Origin: Nemertoderma westbladi
Taxonomy: Eukaryota; Xenacoelomorpha; Nemertodermatida; Nemertodermatidae
NCBI GenBank assembly: GCA_032718475.1
Contig: JAUCBJ010008272.1
Location: 336-64,335 of the forward strand
Direction of reading: 5' to 3'
DNA: 64,000 bases
Below are positions 48,028-60,740 of the stretch, piece by piece. The position numbers and the translations under genes were made by a program. Within the stretch, counting starts at the first letter, position 1. Each line of letters begins with the position of its first letter. Under the pieces are notes generated by a model. That model was given only the letters and a program-made list of their open reading frames with translations, did no database searches and was not told where the DNA came from.

Positions 48028-50060
48028 GTTTGTTTGTACAGTTGAATGCCTACTGCTATATTACAGTTAAAGCAAGTCTAGTAATTCAGTATCAACTGTT
48101 AGCCTAGTAATTAATTACCGATACTGTTACTCAGTGTAACGTGATATATATATATAATATATTAGAATACCGGTATGCTTATAGTATATATATAAGTATT
48201 ATTACAGACTAGGTTTGTCACAGAATACCGGTATATAATTTCAGCGCAAATATATATAAATATATAATAGGCCTATCGTGAATACTGGTATACAGCTTAC
48301 ACTTATAGTATATATAAGTATAATTATTACAGACTAGGTTTGTCACAGAATACCGGTATAATTTCAGCCTAAATTTATAAATATAGAATAGGCCTATCGT
48401 GAATACCGGTATGCAGCTTACACTTATAGTATATATAAGTATAATTATGGACTAGAATTAATTACAGAATACCGGTATAATATCAGCCTAAATTTATAGA
48501 AATAAATATAATGAGCCTATCGTAAATACCGGTATGTCAATTATTTTAGAATAATTGAATTTCTGAATTTTAGGAGTTACTTGGTTACTTTACTTTACTT
48601 GATTGCCGTTATTTAAGCAGTAGTCCAACTGACATTAAGACCTAATTGTTGTAAGACAGGCCTACTATTTTATAAATCAGTTTGAGTTGATTTATAATAT
48701 ATATATACCCGTATAATGGGTTTTGTCAATATTTGAAATAAATGTTATTATTTCTGGGAAGGAGTCACTGCACAGAAGCTGTACGCTCTCAGTGAAGTGC
48801 TACTTGTTGGACACTAAAACAAATAATTCTAATTTGCCTAAGTTACTTAATACTACAAATTACGTACAATTCGGGGTGAGATTACAATCTCTAAATAAAC
48901 ACAAAAATTACACGTACGAATTTTTAGGGTAATTTCACAAGAAGTCTACAAACCAGCCTAACAAAGGGTTAGAATATCTGGTTATTACAAACAGGCAGGA
49001 TTCTACGGTATTTGAAAATAACAAAGCAGTAGTAAATATACTGCGTTGTCCAGATAGGAAAAATACCACCGTCTGACGACTTATAGCCGTATCGCTATAA
49101 GTACTACGTTATGTATCATGGAGTGTTCCTACCTAGAAGTTAATTACCGCGGCCTACCAGAGCCAACGTGCCTATTAACCACTTTACAACACAAATATAC
49201 TGCCTACACACTAATTACCTTCGGAAAGCACTGTACACTAAACCCTAAATTAGGTACAAGTACTTATACAACAAATAATCAGCAGTTAAAAATACTTATA
49301 CAGCTAAAAGAACCACGGTATCTGCTGGAGTGATCAAAGCATATAATCTCCAGTCTTTACCTACGCCAAACAGCCCTGATGTAGTACCGGGGTTAATTTA
49401 ACTATAACGGTATGTATAACAAGCACAATTACTGTAGGAATAAACTTGGGGGTATGAATGTTGCGAATAATCGCATAAACTCTGAATAATAAATATTACG
49501 CTACCCTTACAGACTATACAAAACAAAATACAGACCAAACGCTGGCAGACCACTATCAAGCCTAAATAAACCACAGTATATGCAGACTCAGAAATGGTTA
49601 GTTAGTATGCGTTCTAACCGAGTAGTACGACTTATTCTTTCAGGGGGATTTACCTTACAGCACTGGATGTCACCCACTTTCCTAACTAGTACTTTAGCGG
49701 AGATACACTCTACACACACTGTAATCTCCTCAGACTTAACTACAGTCAGACAACAGTCCAGCCTACAAATTACCTGTACAATCTGAGCAGGCTTACACGT
49801 CTTCTGCTCAACATCAACTTACAGATAAATAAAACTGACAGAAATAAGTAAAATCTCAATAAAAAACCAGGGCGGCCGTCCCTGATTAAATATCAAGACC
49901 TACCGGTATATAATTATCAAAATCGAATAATACTGCTGTACCTGTACTGCTGTAAGTACCGGTCCGGGTGGTTAGGAAGTCAGGCCTACCAGTTACCGGT
50001 CGACCGGTACTTTAGACTGTATTTATTGCCTACACTGCAATCAGAACTCAATAACTGTTA
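48028..50060. other. Upstream flank of the BEL/Pao element
   Basis: About three tandem units of roughly 120 bp lie at 48162-48530 (each with AATACCGGTAT, TAGGCCTATCGTGAATAC and CTTATAGTATATATAAGTA). The rest is AT-rich. The palindrome CAGGGCGGCCGTCCCTG lies near 49868. A 5' LTR was expected here but was not identified. Confidence 0.55.
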
Positions 50061-51237
50061 TTGTTCGCGCTTTCAGACCTTTAGCAGTTTAACCTGCCAA
50101 ATTTAGATGTCTTCTAGATTATAAATCGACTTTAGCCTATGACGAGTATTTGATACACTACATTAGCCGAAGCCAGTCTATGCGCGACCATTCACCCGCT
50201 GGATATACCCGGGAGACTGGATTCGGAAGCTTTGACCTTATTGCGGTGTAGGCCTACTGTATTATTCGACTGATTGTTAATATATAATTTCTGACAAATA
50301 TTATTCACTTTCGGGAAATATCAACAGTTCCTTTAGGACGTGGCACTCTAAATATGTAAACAGAGTTATGACTTACACTAAACACAATGGGATGGCTATT
50401 GATTCACGTATAAAGCGCATTCTTTAGGAGATGCTTTGTTATCAGTCACAATCATGCACACTACCGCACAATGCTACACACCGATCTGCCGACCTTCACT
50501 AATTTTAGTCACATATAAAGAGAACAGCAACCGACACATGTAGTGCCTATGAAATAGCATTAGATTCACTCCAAAACCACTTTAATGTAAGTCGCAATTG
50601 TTATATGTAACCGGTCTCTTAACTTCAGTATATCAAGAAGATTGGGGTTTTATGATTATTTATCGATATTATCCAAATATAACAATATTCCATCCACTGA
50701 TATAATTAATAACAGACAGTAAATAGCAGTAAAAATGTGGTGTGGTATATGAACACACTGACTTGCGTGAGTTGATATGATTAGGTGAGATAGGATAACA
50801 GTTATACGTTTCTATGATCAAGCCTACTAATGTTTGGCTAAAGCCTGAAACACAGAAATTCCAAAGCCGGTCTTCTGGCATCAGGAAAAATACACACACT
50901 GACTGAATTGCATGAGTTTCTGTATACAATCTCCAACACAGAGTGAAAACCGCTCTGATTGGTCGACCGAACAAAGAACGAACAAAGAACAAAGAAAAAG
51001 TTACATGTGGACACAGCTGATAGATGTCGTCATCTGAGTTCCGATGTTTAGAGTATTTGGCTTATTGCGACATAAAATCGCTAGTTATGTCCGCTAAAGT
51101 ACACATACAGAAGAAATGGCTTTTTATGTCCACTAAAACACCGGTACAGTAAGGAAACGGCTTTTTATGTCCGTTAAAACAACTACAGAGTACTTTGCGG
51201 GGAAAATAATCAGCTAATTCCGCAAAAGCCTTTACAT
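50061..51237 (+). repeat. Dispersed 1-kb repeat, copy 2
   Basis: Begins TTGTTCGCGCTTTCAGACCT (like copy 3 at 60741) and ends near TTCCGCAAAAGCC. It shares the internal blocks CGCATTCTTTAGGAGATGC, TATGAAATAGCATTAGATTC and TGTCCG(C/T)TAAA with the other copies. No gene. Confidence 0.75.
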
Positions 51238-51260
51238 ATTTCTTCAAACTGTCAGACTGA

Positions 51261-52822
51261 TGATTTCTGGACTGTCAGACAGTTGATTTCAACATGCCTA
51301 TGCCAATACATTCAACATTTGTTGATTTCTGGTCTGTCGGACAGTTGGTTTCACTATGCCTGTGCCAAAACAACATTCAAAATTCCATGATTTATAGACT
51401 ATGAGATAGATTTTCATATGCGCCTGTCAGCCTGTGGTAAAAGACTCTAAATTTAATAGTTTGTGGTTGTTGTCGATAATCGATTACCACACTCATTTAG
51501 CAATAAAACAGAGGCGGGCCTTTCTAACAAAACAATAAACGGCCACTTTACCAAATCAGGGAAAGGAGCAGGTTTACAGAGGCGGGCCTTTCTAACCAAA
51601 ACAATAAACGGTCACTTTACCAATTCAGGGAAAGGTGCAGGTTTACAGAGGTGGACAGACCAATTGCTACAAACTGCTTTGCATAATACGTTTCTGATTG
51701 GTCTGTCCGTTGTCCATTTTCTGTGTCCAGTCCACCTTTTTCAAACACCCGTTTCTCTCTACTGCTGTTCTCTCAGGACTCAGGCTATCAGTACCGGTAT
51801 TAGTATAGGCCTATAGAGCACTATTTTGTAGTATTGCTATTGTATGTACAGATGTAGGTATAAAGCAGGTATTTTAGCACCGGTTCCGCCACCGGTACTG
51901 CTGTAGGCCTATTGTGTAGCCTACCATTTAAATACGGTAATGCAAGGCCTACCGGCTGACCGGTTGTTTTGGTCAGAAAATCCCGCCTCTGTAACCTGCT
52001 CCTTTATTTCAATTGGTAATGTTATCGTTTATTGTTTTGGCTAGAAAAGACCATCTATGTAACCTGCTCCTTTCCTTCATTTGGTAAATTGATTGTTTAT
52101 TGTTTTGGTTAGAAAATCCGGCCTTAACCTGCTCCTTTCCCTGATTTGGTGAAGTGACCGTTTATTATTTTGGTTAGAAAGGCTAACCTCTGTAACCTGC
52201 TCCTTTCCTTCATTTTGTGAAGTGACTGTTTATTGTTTTGGTTAGAAATTCCCGCCTCTGTAACCTGCCGCCTTTCCCTCAATTAGTTAAGTGATCGTTT
52301 ATTGTTTTGGTTAGGAAATCCCGCCTCTGTAACCTGCTCCTTTCCCTGATTTGGTAAAGTGACTGTTTATTGTTTTGGTTAGAAAATCTCGTCTCTGTAA
52401 CCTGCTCCTTTCCCTGATTTGGTAAAGTGACTGTTTATTGTTTTGGTTAGAAAATCCCGCCTCTGTAACCCGCTCCTTTCCCTCAATTAGTTAAATGATC
52501 GTTTATTGTTTTGGTTAGAAAGGCCCGCCTCTATAACCGGCTCCTTTCCTTCATTTGGTAAAGTGACTGTTTATTGTTTTGGTTAGAACATCCGGCCTTA
52601 ACCTGCTCCTTTCCATCAATTGGTAATTGTTTTTGGCTATAAAATGAGTGTTTTGCTACGTCATGTGGTAATCGATTATCGACAACAACCACAAACTATT
52701 AAATTTAGAGTCTTTTACAACAGGCGCATATGGAAATCTATCTCATAGTCTATAAATCATGGAATCATGGAATGTTTTGGCACATGCATAGTGAAATCAA
52801 CTGTCCGACAGACCAGAAATCA
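51261..52822. mobile_element. Foldback element with long inverted ends and inner inverted arrays
   Basis: Left end 51322-51500 (TGATTTCTGGTCTGTCGGAC ... GTTGTCGATAATCGATTACC) is the near-complement of 52660-52822. A diverged extra copy of the outermost 60 bases lies at 51261-51321. Inside, about two and a half plus-oriented units of a 62-66-bp repeat (51486-51655) face about ten minus-oriented units (51980-52635). A further hairpin GGACAGACCAATT/GATTGGTCTGTCC lies at 51654-51709. There is no coding sequence, and the architecture is that of FB-type elements. No target duplication could be fixed. Confidence 0.8.
51980..52635 (-). repeat. Array of 62-66-bp 'AGGAGCAGGTTACAG' units
   Basis: About ten tandem units read on plus as TTTATTGTTTTGGTTAGAAA then CCTCTGTAACCTGCTCCTTT. 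Single diverged copies of the same sequence are scattered at about 3478, 12353, 20720 and 22382, so the unit is also a dispersed repeat. Confidence 0.9.
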
Positions 52823-53380
52823 AACCTGGGAAACCTGGAAATCTGGGCAACAATGCATTACATCTTTAATCATACTATTAAGTAGCTATTCATAAATTTA
52901 AAAAATGTTCCAGAATATGGTTTATTTATTAATAGAATAAAATAGCCTCGCGTCGTTGCATAACCATGCAACATTTGAACGCTCATATATCAGCTATTTT
53001 TCAACGAAATTCAAATTGTGTTACATATTTGGAATCCTTGCATGGCCAGCTTTCCATTGGTACAATAAGGTAGAGGAATATAAGGTAGAAGAATAACTGC
53101 GGTGTAACTGGTGTAATATCGCTGAAGACATTTTTTTAAACGCTTGTAGCTAAAGATTGAAAGCAAAAATAAAAATTCTGGCTCACCCAGTCAGTGTTCG
53201 GGAGGTGAAACTATCTCTGTTTCACATTTCATGCAATCTCATTACGATTTGTAGAAAAATTAGGGGGGGGGGGGGCGTGTCACTGAATTACGACACTATA
53301 TTCTGGAACATGGTGTATAGAGGTAGGTGCATTACAATATATACCAGCATTACAAATAGAACCATACAAAAATGTAACAG
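52823..53380. other. Intergenic, nothing recognised
   Basis: AT-rich. A poly-G run at 53263-53275 is followed by CGTGTCAC. Confidence 0.6.
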
Positions 53381-53381
53381 G

Positions 53382-53816
53382 CTAGACGTAGAGTAAAACT
53401 CTATTTAGAAAAAACCTACAGTATAAACCTACAATACAGGAATTATTATAAAACAAATAAAGTAGAAAAGATGTGTCCTGTATGTTAAGTTTCTCTGTTG
53501 TTTCTCTGTTTCTCTGTTTCACTGTATGTTTCTCTGTTCGGACCGACTTGGCCAAGTGCTCATACACTCTCACCTTAAAGTGGCGTTTTGACTTGCCAAT
53601 GTAGGTAGCGGAACAGCTACCGCACGTGAATTTATAAAGGGTGAGTGAGCGTAATGAGACTGGCAGTCGGTCTTTAAAAGAAAACATGTCAGACAACCTA
53701 CAATCAGGCTTAAAAATGAATTTAAAATCGCACTGTGGAAAGGCACTTGTTAAAATTCTTAATCGCTTTTGAAGTAAAGTAGAAGTGGCTCCTAAGAAGG
53801 GTAGGACTACGTAACG
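53382..53816 (-). pseudogene. Penelope-like retroelement fragment (RT end and GIY-YIG start)
   Basis: The minus-strand frame from about 53816 reads LPFLGATSTLLQKRLRIL, then FKFIFKPDCRLSDMFSFKDR, then LYKFTCGSCSATYIG and RHFKVRVYEHL. The block 'F.FKD.LP..LRS...YKF.C..C...YIG...R....R..EH' is diagnostic of the RT-to-GIY-YIG junction of Penelope-like elements. The catalytic RT palm is absent upstream and the endonuclease is truncated after EHL, so it is a remnant. It lies just downstream of PIP4P on the same strand. Confidence 0.85.
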
Positions 53817-53971
53817 TATACTGGTTTTTTACTTACTGTATGTACTACGGTCGGTTCGGGACCAACAAGTTTATGTTTAACAATTAGTTTATCTGTCAGC
53901 TCTATATGTAGACGTAAAGTTTACGTTGGGGTTTTCACTTTCTATGTCTTGAATTAAGAAATGAGAAGTTG

Positions 53972-54724
53972 TTAAATGATTTGTAGATTATTGGTTGTGG
54001 TTTGTGTTTGGCTGGTTTTGATGCAATACATCGATATTCCCCGGCATATCAAAGAAACTCCGACAATAAAACCTCCAATCCAAACGGCAGTAACACCACC
54101 GGAAGCAGACTTGACGTTTGCTATGGTAAATGCAGTGGCGACGAGTAGAAACAGAAATCCCACAGTAACGTAAATAGCGCCTCTGTTGCGCGCAAAGTCA
54201 CCCACAGACGAGACGCGACCGCACTTGGGACACTTGGACAGACTGCTCTTCTTATAACACACAAACGTGTCGCCGCAATGCCCACATATCGCGGTAACTC
54301 GGTTGGGACAGGCTTCCGTGCTTGAGATTGTTCCTCCAGCGAGCGTGATTATCCGCTTACATCGCGGGCGCGGACACGACACTTGGTTGCTCTGTAGCCT
54401 ACAGATTAGCAGATTGTTGCACAGACACCGAATATACCTCCTACCACTAGGGGGCGCTTTCACCGCTGACGACTCACCACAATGACCGCATTTAACCACC
54501 GTATGTTTGGACTTCCCCTTCAGACTGACTGGAGACATGCATACATTGCACTCTATGTTGGGAGTGGCTGTCTGGTCCAGACTGTAGGCGGGGGGTTTGA
54601 CTTCTTCGAAGGACAACGGTACGGAGGACTCGGGGGCTGTAGGTGTGGTAAAATCATCTTGGATATTGGAGTAGTAGGATGGCAAGTCCGGTTCAACCAA
54701 ACGGTCGCTGTCTTTAGTTGTCAT
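53972..54724 (-). CDS. PIP4P/TMEM55-type protein, single exon, 250 aa
   Basis: The family consists of late-endosome/lysosome membrane proteins, reported as type I phosphatidylinositol-4,5-bisphosphate 4-phosphatases and as dynein-scaffold adaptors. Seen here: an acidic Pro-rich N-terminus with a PPAYS motif, a Cys-rich zinc-binding core with CNVC, VVKCGHCGESSAVKAPPSGR, RCLCNNLLIC, CPRPRCKRIITL, AICGHCGDTF and CPKCGRVSSVG, then two membrane helices near the C-terminus. Length fits the family (about 250-280 aa). The Arg of the proposed CX5R catalytic motif is Gln here (CRLQSNQ). An upstream in-frame Met at 54772 would add 16 Ile-rich residues from a trinucleotide repeat, so the Met at 54724 is preferred. 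No introns are seen: either an intron-poor gene or a retrocopy. Confidence 0.88.
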   Translation of the reverse strand: MTTKDSDRLVEPDLPSYYSNIQDDFTTPTAPESSVPLSFEEVKPPAYSLDQTATPNIECNVCMSPVSLKGKSKHTVVKCGHCGESSAVKAPPSGRRYIRCLCNNLLICRLQSNQVSCPRPRCKRIITLAGGTISSTEACPNRVTAICGHCGDTFVCYKKSSLSKCPKCGRVSSVGDFARNRGAIYVTVGFLFLLVATAFTIANVKSASGGVTAVWIGGFIVGVSLICRGISMYCIKTSQTQTTTNNLQII

Positions 54725-54984
54725 GACGATATATGTAATAATAATAATAATAATGCATTTGTATAGCGCCAAATTTACAACAACAGAAGTACGCTAAGGC
54801 GCTTACGTCACAAGCAATATAACATTAAAACTAGCAGTGCAAGTAGTACAGAAATTAAAAATTATAGTCGTCACTAACGATAAAACGTGCAGATCAAAAT
54901 GACTAAAGGTTATTACAATCGTTAAAAAGTGGAACATACAGTACAAATTGATATATACACTCTACTACAGTATATACTATATAT
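54725..54984. repeat. (ATA)n and 'TATAGCGCC' dispersed-repeat sequence
   Basis: An (ATA) trinucleotide run at about 54736-54755 is followed by GCATTTGTATAGCGCC and CTAAGGCGCTTACG. I recognise this arrangement as a common dispersed repeat in marine invertebrate genomes. It lies in the presumed 5' flank of PIP4P. Confidence 0.55.
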
Positions 54985-54987
54985 ATG

Positions 54988-56800
54988 TACTATACTATAC
55001 TATACTATACTATACTATACTATACTATACTATACTATACTATACTATACTATACTATACTATACTATACTATACTATACTATACTATACTATACTATAC
55101 TATACTATACTATACTATACTATACTATACTATACTATACTATACTATACTATACTATACTATACTATACTATACTATACTATACTATACTATACTATAC
55201 TATACTATACTATACTATACTATACTATACTATACTATACTATACTATACTATACTATACTATACTATATACTATACTATACTATACTATACTATACTAT
55301 ACTATACTATACTATACTATACTATACTAACTATACTATACTATACTATACTATACTATACTATACTATACTATACTATACTATACTATACTATACTATA
55401 CTATACTATACTATACTATACTATACTATACTATACTATACTATACTATACTATACTATACTATACTATACTATACTATACTATACTATACTATACTATA
55501 CTATACTATACTATACTATACTATACTATACTATACTATACTATACTACTACTATACTATACTATACTATACTATACTATACTATACTATACTATACTAT
55601 ACTATACTATACTATACTATACTATACTATACTATACTATACTATACTATACTATACTATACTATACTATACTATACTATACTATACTATACTATACTAT
55701 ACTATACTATACTATACTATACTATACTATACTATACTATACTATACTATACTATACTATACTATACTATACTATACTATACTATACTATACTATACTAT
55801 ACTATACTATACTATACTATACTATACTATACTATACTATACTATACTATACTATACTATACTATACTATACTATACTATACTATACTATACTATACTAT
55901 ACTATACTATACTATACTATACTATACTATACTATACTATACTATACTATACTATACTATACTATACTATACTATACTATACTATACTATACTATACTAT
56001 ACTATACTATACTATACTATACTATACTATACTATACTATACTATACTATACTATACTATACTATACTATACTATACTATACTATACTATACTATACTAT
56101 ACTATACTATACTATACTATACTATACTATACTATACTATACTATACTATACTATACTATACTATACTATACTATACTATACTATACTATACTATACTAT
56201 ACTATACTATACTATACTATACTATACTATACTATACTATACTATACTATACTATACTATACTATACTATACTATACTATACTATACTATACTATACTAT
56301 ACTATACTATACTATACTATACTATACTATACTATACTATACTATACTATACTATACTATACTATACTATACTATACTATACTATACTATACTATACTAT
56401 ACTATACTATACTATACTATACTATACTATACTATACTATACTATACTATACTATACTATACTATACTATACTATACTATACTATACTATACTATACTAT
56501 ACTATACTATACTATACTATACTATACTATACTATACTATACTATACTATACTATACTATACTATACTATACTATACTATACTATACTATACTATACTAT
56601 ACTATACTATACTATACTATACTATACTATACTATACTATACTATACTATACTATACTATACTATACTATACTATACTATACTATACTATACTATACTAT
56701 ACTATACTATACTATACTATACTATACTATACTATACTATACTATACTATACTATACTATACTATACTATACTATACTATACTATACTATACTATACTAG
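54988..56800. repeat. (ACTAT)n microsatellite, about 1.8 kb
   Basis: About 360 pentanucleotide copies with only three visible interruptions (near 55268, 55329 and 55548). The last 1.25 kb is perfect. The frames of up to 619 codons across it are repeat artefacts. Confidence 0.99.
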
Positions 56801-57662
56801 AAACTAATAATTAAAGTGGAAACGGACAAATTTGTTATGGAAAATTGGTTATTACTGTATATATTCTGGATAATAATTCATAAAGAGAATGTACTGTGGG
56901 GCGAGCCACGCAGTCAGGGCGAGCCTTAGCGCACAATTACAGTATAAATAGTCTGCCTGTCTGTCTGTCTGAATTTTGTATGGGCGTACTAGAGAAAAAG
57001 TTTCAATATTTTGAAAGTTATGGGCAAATATACCTCTTGAACCTTTATCTCCAGATCAAATCGAACTTGTTTCGAACTTACTCAAGTTCGAGTGCTGCGC
57101 AACGCCCCACGAACGTGTATTTTATATTTACTTACGATAGCATATAGATGTAATTTTCTTATTGTCACCTTTCCACATCTCGTTTAGTGGTTCACTAAAC
57201 GAAATAAACTTCATTTAAACAATAATTGTGATTTATAATTATAACTGCGCAATATATAGTTTATGTTTTACATATTTAAATAAGTAAGATAATAAGTAAG
57301 ATAATAAGTAAGATACGTAGGGATCTATAGAACTGTAGATTCTAAAAAATACCCTAAATAACTCTATTTAATAATGCACCGATAATAACACTATTATTTT
57401 TCTAATACTAACATTATTTTATGTGTACAAATTTAAGACAACTCTGTCCTTTCAAATAACAACAGGTCATGACTACAACTGAAAAGTACGAAAACGTAAA
57501 GTACAGTATATACAGTGTATATCTTTATCTCTCGGCGGGATATAAATATCGTACTACTACTGTACAGTACATTAACATTACGGCTTACATGATTAGGCTA
57601 CATTCGGTACGACTTGTGTTAATCCATTTAAATTGTTACACAATTAACAATAAACGGAACAG
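56801..57662. other. Spacer between two arrays
   Basis: No gene was recognised. A short hairpin CGTTTAGTG-GTT-CACTAAACG lies at 57180-57200, and three tandem AAGTAAGATAAT units lie near 57285. Confidence 0.6.
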
Positions 57663-60326
57663 ATGAAGTGGTAGGCATTCACTAGCGGTAACATAGTGAA
57701 TGGATGATAGAAATAAACGAACGGATGAAGTGGTAGGCATTCACCAGTGGTAACATAGTGAATGGATGATAGAAATAAACGAACGGATGAAGTGGTAGGC
57801 ATTCACCAGCGGTAACATAGTGAATGGATGATAGAAATAAACGAACGGATGAAGTGGTAGGCATTCACCAGCGGTAACATAGTGAATGGATGATAGAAAT
57901 AAACGAACGGATGAAGTGGTAGGCATTCACCAGCGGTAACATAGTGTATGGATGATAGAAATAAACGAACGGATGAAGTGGTAGGCATTCACCAGTGGTA
58001 ACATAGTGTATAGATGATAGAAATAAACGAACGGATGAAGTGGTAGGCATTCACCAGTGGTAACATAGTGTATGGATGATAGAAATAAACGAACGGATGA
58101 AGTGGTAGGCATTCACCAGTGGTAACATAGTGTATAGATGATAGAAATAAACGAACGGATGAAGTGGTAGGCATTCACCAGTGGTAACATAGTGTATAGA
58201 TGATAGAAATAAACGAACGGATGAAGTGGTAGGCATTCACCAGTGGTAACATAGTGTATAGATGATAGAAATAAACGAACGGATGAAGTGGTAGGCATTC
58301 ACCAGCGGTAACATAGTGTATAGATGATAGAAATAAACGAACGGATGAAGTGGTAGGCATTCACCAGTGGTAACATAGTGTATAGATGATAGAAATAAAC
58401 GAACGGATGAAGTGGTAGGCATTCACCAGTGGTAACATAGTGTATAGATGATAGAAATAAACGAACGGATGAAGTGGTAGGCATTCACCAGTGGTAACAT
58501 AGTGTATAGATGATAGAAATAAAAGAAAGGATGAAGTGGTAGACATTTACCAGCGGTAACATAGTGTATAGATGATAGAAATAAAAGAAAGGATGAAGTG
58601 GTAGACATTTACCAGTGGTAACATAGTGTATGGGTGATAGTAATAAACGAACGGATGAAGTGGTAGGCATTCACCAGTGGTAACATAGTGTATAGATGAT
58701 AGTAATAAACGAACGGATGAAGTGGTAGGCATTCACCAGTGGTAACATAGTGTATAGATGATAGAAATAAACGAACGGATGAAGTGGTAGGCATTCACCA
58801 GTGGTAACATAGTGTATAGATGATAGAAATAAACGAACGGATGAAGTGGTAGGCATTCACCAGTGGTAACATAGTGTATAGATGATAGAAATAAACGAAC
58901 GGATGAAGTGGTAGGCATTCACCAGTGGTAACATAGTGTATAGATGATAGAAATAAACGAACGGATGAAGTGGTAGGCATTCACCAGTGGTAACATAGTG
59001 TATAGATGATAGAAATAAAAGAAAGGATGAAGTGGTAGACATTTACCAGCGGTAACATAGTGTATAGATGATAGAAATAAAAGAAAGGATGAAGTGGTAG
59101 ACATTTACCAGTGGTAACATAGTGTATGGGTGATAGTAATAAACGAACGGATGAAGTGGTAGGCATTCACCAGCGGTAACATAGTGTATAGATGATAGAA
59201 ATAAAAGAAAGGATGAAGTGGTAGGCATTTACCAGTGGTAACATAGTGTATGGATGATAGAAATAAAAGAAAGGATGAAGTGGTAGACATTTACCAGTGG
59301 TAACATAGTGTATGGGTGATAGTAATAAACGAACGGATGAAGTGGTAGGCATTCACCAGCGGTAACATAGTGTATAGATGATAGAAATAAAAGAAAGGAT
59401 GAAGTTGTAGGCATTTACCAGTGGTAACATAGTGTATGGGTGATAGTAATAAACGAACGGATGAAGTGGTAGGCATTCACCAGCGGTAACATAGTGTATA
59501 GATGATAGAAATAAAAGAAAGGATGAAGTGGTAGGCATTTACCAGTGGTAACATAGTGTATGGATGATAGAAATAAACGAACGGATGAAGTGGCAGGCAT
59601 TCACCAGCGGTAACATAGTGTATGGGTGATAGTAATAAACGAACGGATGAAGTGGTAGGCATTCACCAACGGTAACATAGTGTATAGATGATAGAAATAA
59701 AAGAAAGGATGAAGTGGTAGGCATTTACCATTGGTAACATAGTGTATGGGTGATAGAAATAAACGAACGGATGAAGTGGTAGGCATTCACCAGTGGTAAC
59801 ATAGTGTACAGATGATAGAAATAAACGAACGGATGAAGTGGTAGGCATTCACCAGTGGTAACATAGTGTATGGATGATAGAAATAAACGAACGGATGAAG
59901 TGGTAGGCATTCACCAGTGGTAACATAGTGTATAGATGATATAAATAAACGAACGGATGAAGTGGTAGGCATTCACCAGCGGTAACATAGTGTATGGATG
60001 ATAGAAATAAACGAACGGATGAAGTGGTAGGCATTCACCAGTGGTAACATAGTGTATAGATGATAGAAATAAACGAACGGATGAAGTGGTAGGCATTCAC
60101 CAGTGGTAACATAGTGTATAGATGATATAAATAAACGAACGGATGAAGTGGTAGGCATTCACCAGTGGTAACATAGTGTATAGATGATAGAAATAAACGA
60201 ACGGATGAAGTGGTAGGCATTCACCAGTGGTAACATAGTGAATGGATGATAGAAATAAACGAACGGATGAAGTGGTAGGCATTCACCAGTGGTAACATAG
60301 TGTATGGATGATAGAAATAAAATAGA
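57663..60326. repeat. 62-bp minisatellite, about 43 copies
   Basis: Exact 62-base period with units containing GATGAAGTGGTAGGCATTCA and GGTAACATAGTG. Variant types (AAACGAACGG versus AAAAGAAAGG; CATTCACC versus CATTTACC; GATGATAGAAAT versus GGTGATAGTAAT) occur in blocks. A block of at least three units is repeated 496 bases (8 units) further on (58361-58670 versus 58857-59166). The 61-codon frames on minus, one per unit, are artefacts. Confidence 0.98.
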
Positions 60327-60740
60327 GTAGGCCCTATTGAGGGTCTTTTGCTGGTTATAATAAATTAATTAAAGATACAATAAGTAAACGTTTTCGACCT
60401 ACCGGTCTGCATCAGACTACTACAGTACTATAGCAACTAACAGGAGAAGTAGAGGGTCTATATAGATATATCATGTTTAAGGGGGGATACCTGATAAGTA
60501 AATCCAAGAAAAAGTAACGTGTTTATACATAGAAATGTATTGTACAGTAGGCCTATAATTATGTTAGGTAAATTCCACAGGGTTATAATATGTATATATC
60601 TAAAGTACAAATACAGTATAAGGTTGAATTGGCAATACCTGATAAGGTAAATCCCATTTAAGGTAACGTGTTTATATAATGTACTGTATGGTATAATTAT
60701 GTTAGAGACGGCGCCAAGACGCCGTTAAGCAAGTCGTAAG
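60327..60740. other. Spacer with a duplicated 80-bp block
   Basis: Two diverged copies of 'ATACCTGATAAG(G)TAAATCC ... GTAACGTGTTTATA ... TATAATTATGTTAG' lie at about 60487 and 60638. A hammerhead-like core lies at 60390-60415 on minus. No gene. Confidence 0.55.

Noticed and set aside
48028-50060. 5' LTR of the BEL/Pao element
   Set aside because: Only tandem 120-bp units and AT-rich sequence were seen; nothing matches the LTR-like stretch on the other side of pol.
54725-54772. Upstream Met of the PIP4P frame (16 extra residues)
   Set aside because: The added residues come from a trinucleotide repeat and a dispersed-repeat sequence; the family's N-terminus is better matched by the second Met.
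54929-56814. 619- and 609-codon frames of TILYY repeats
   Set aside because: Translation of the (ACTAT)n tract.
57682-60282. A ladder of 61-codon minus frames
   Set aside because: One frame per 62-bp unit, shifted each time; an artefact of the array.
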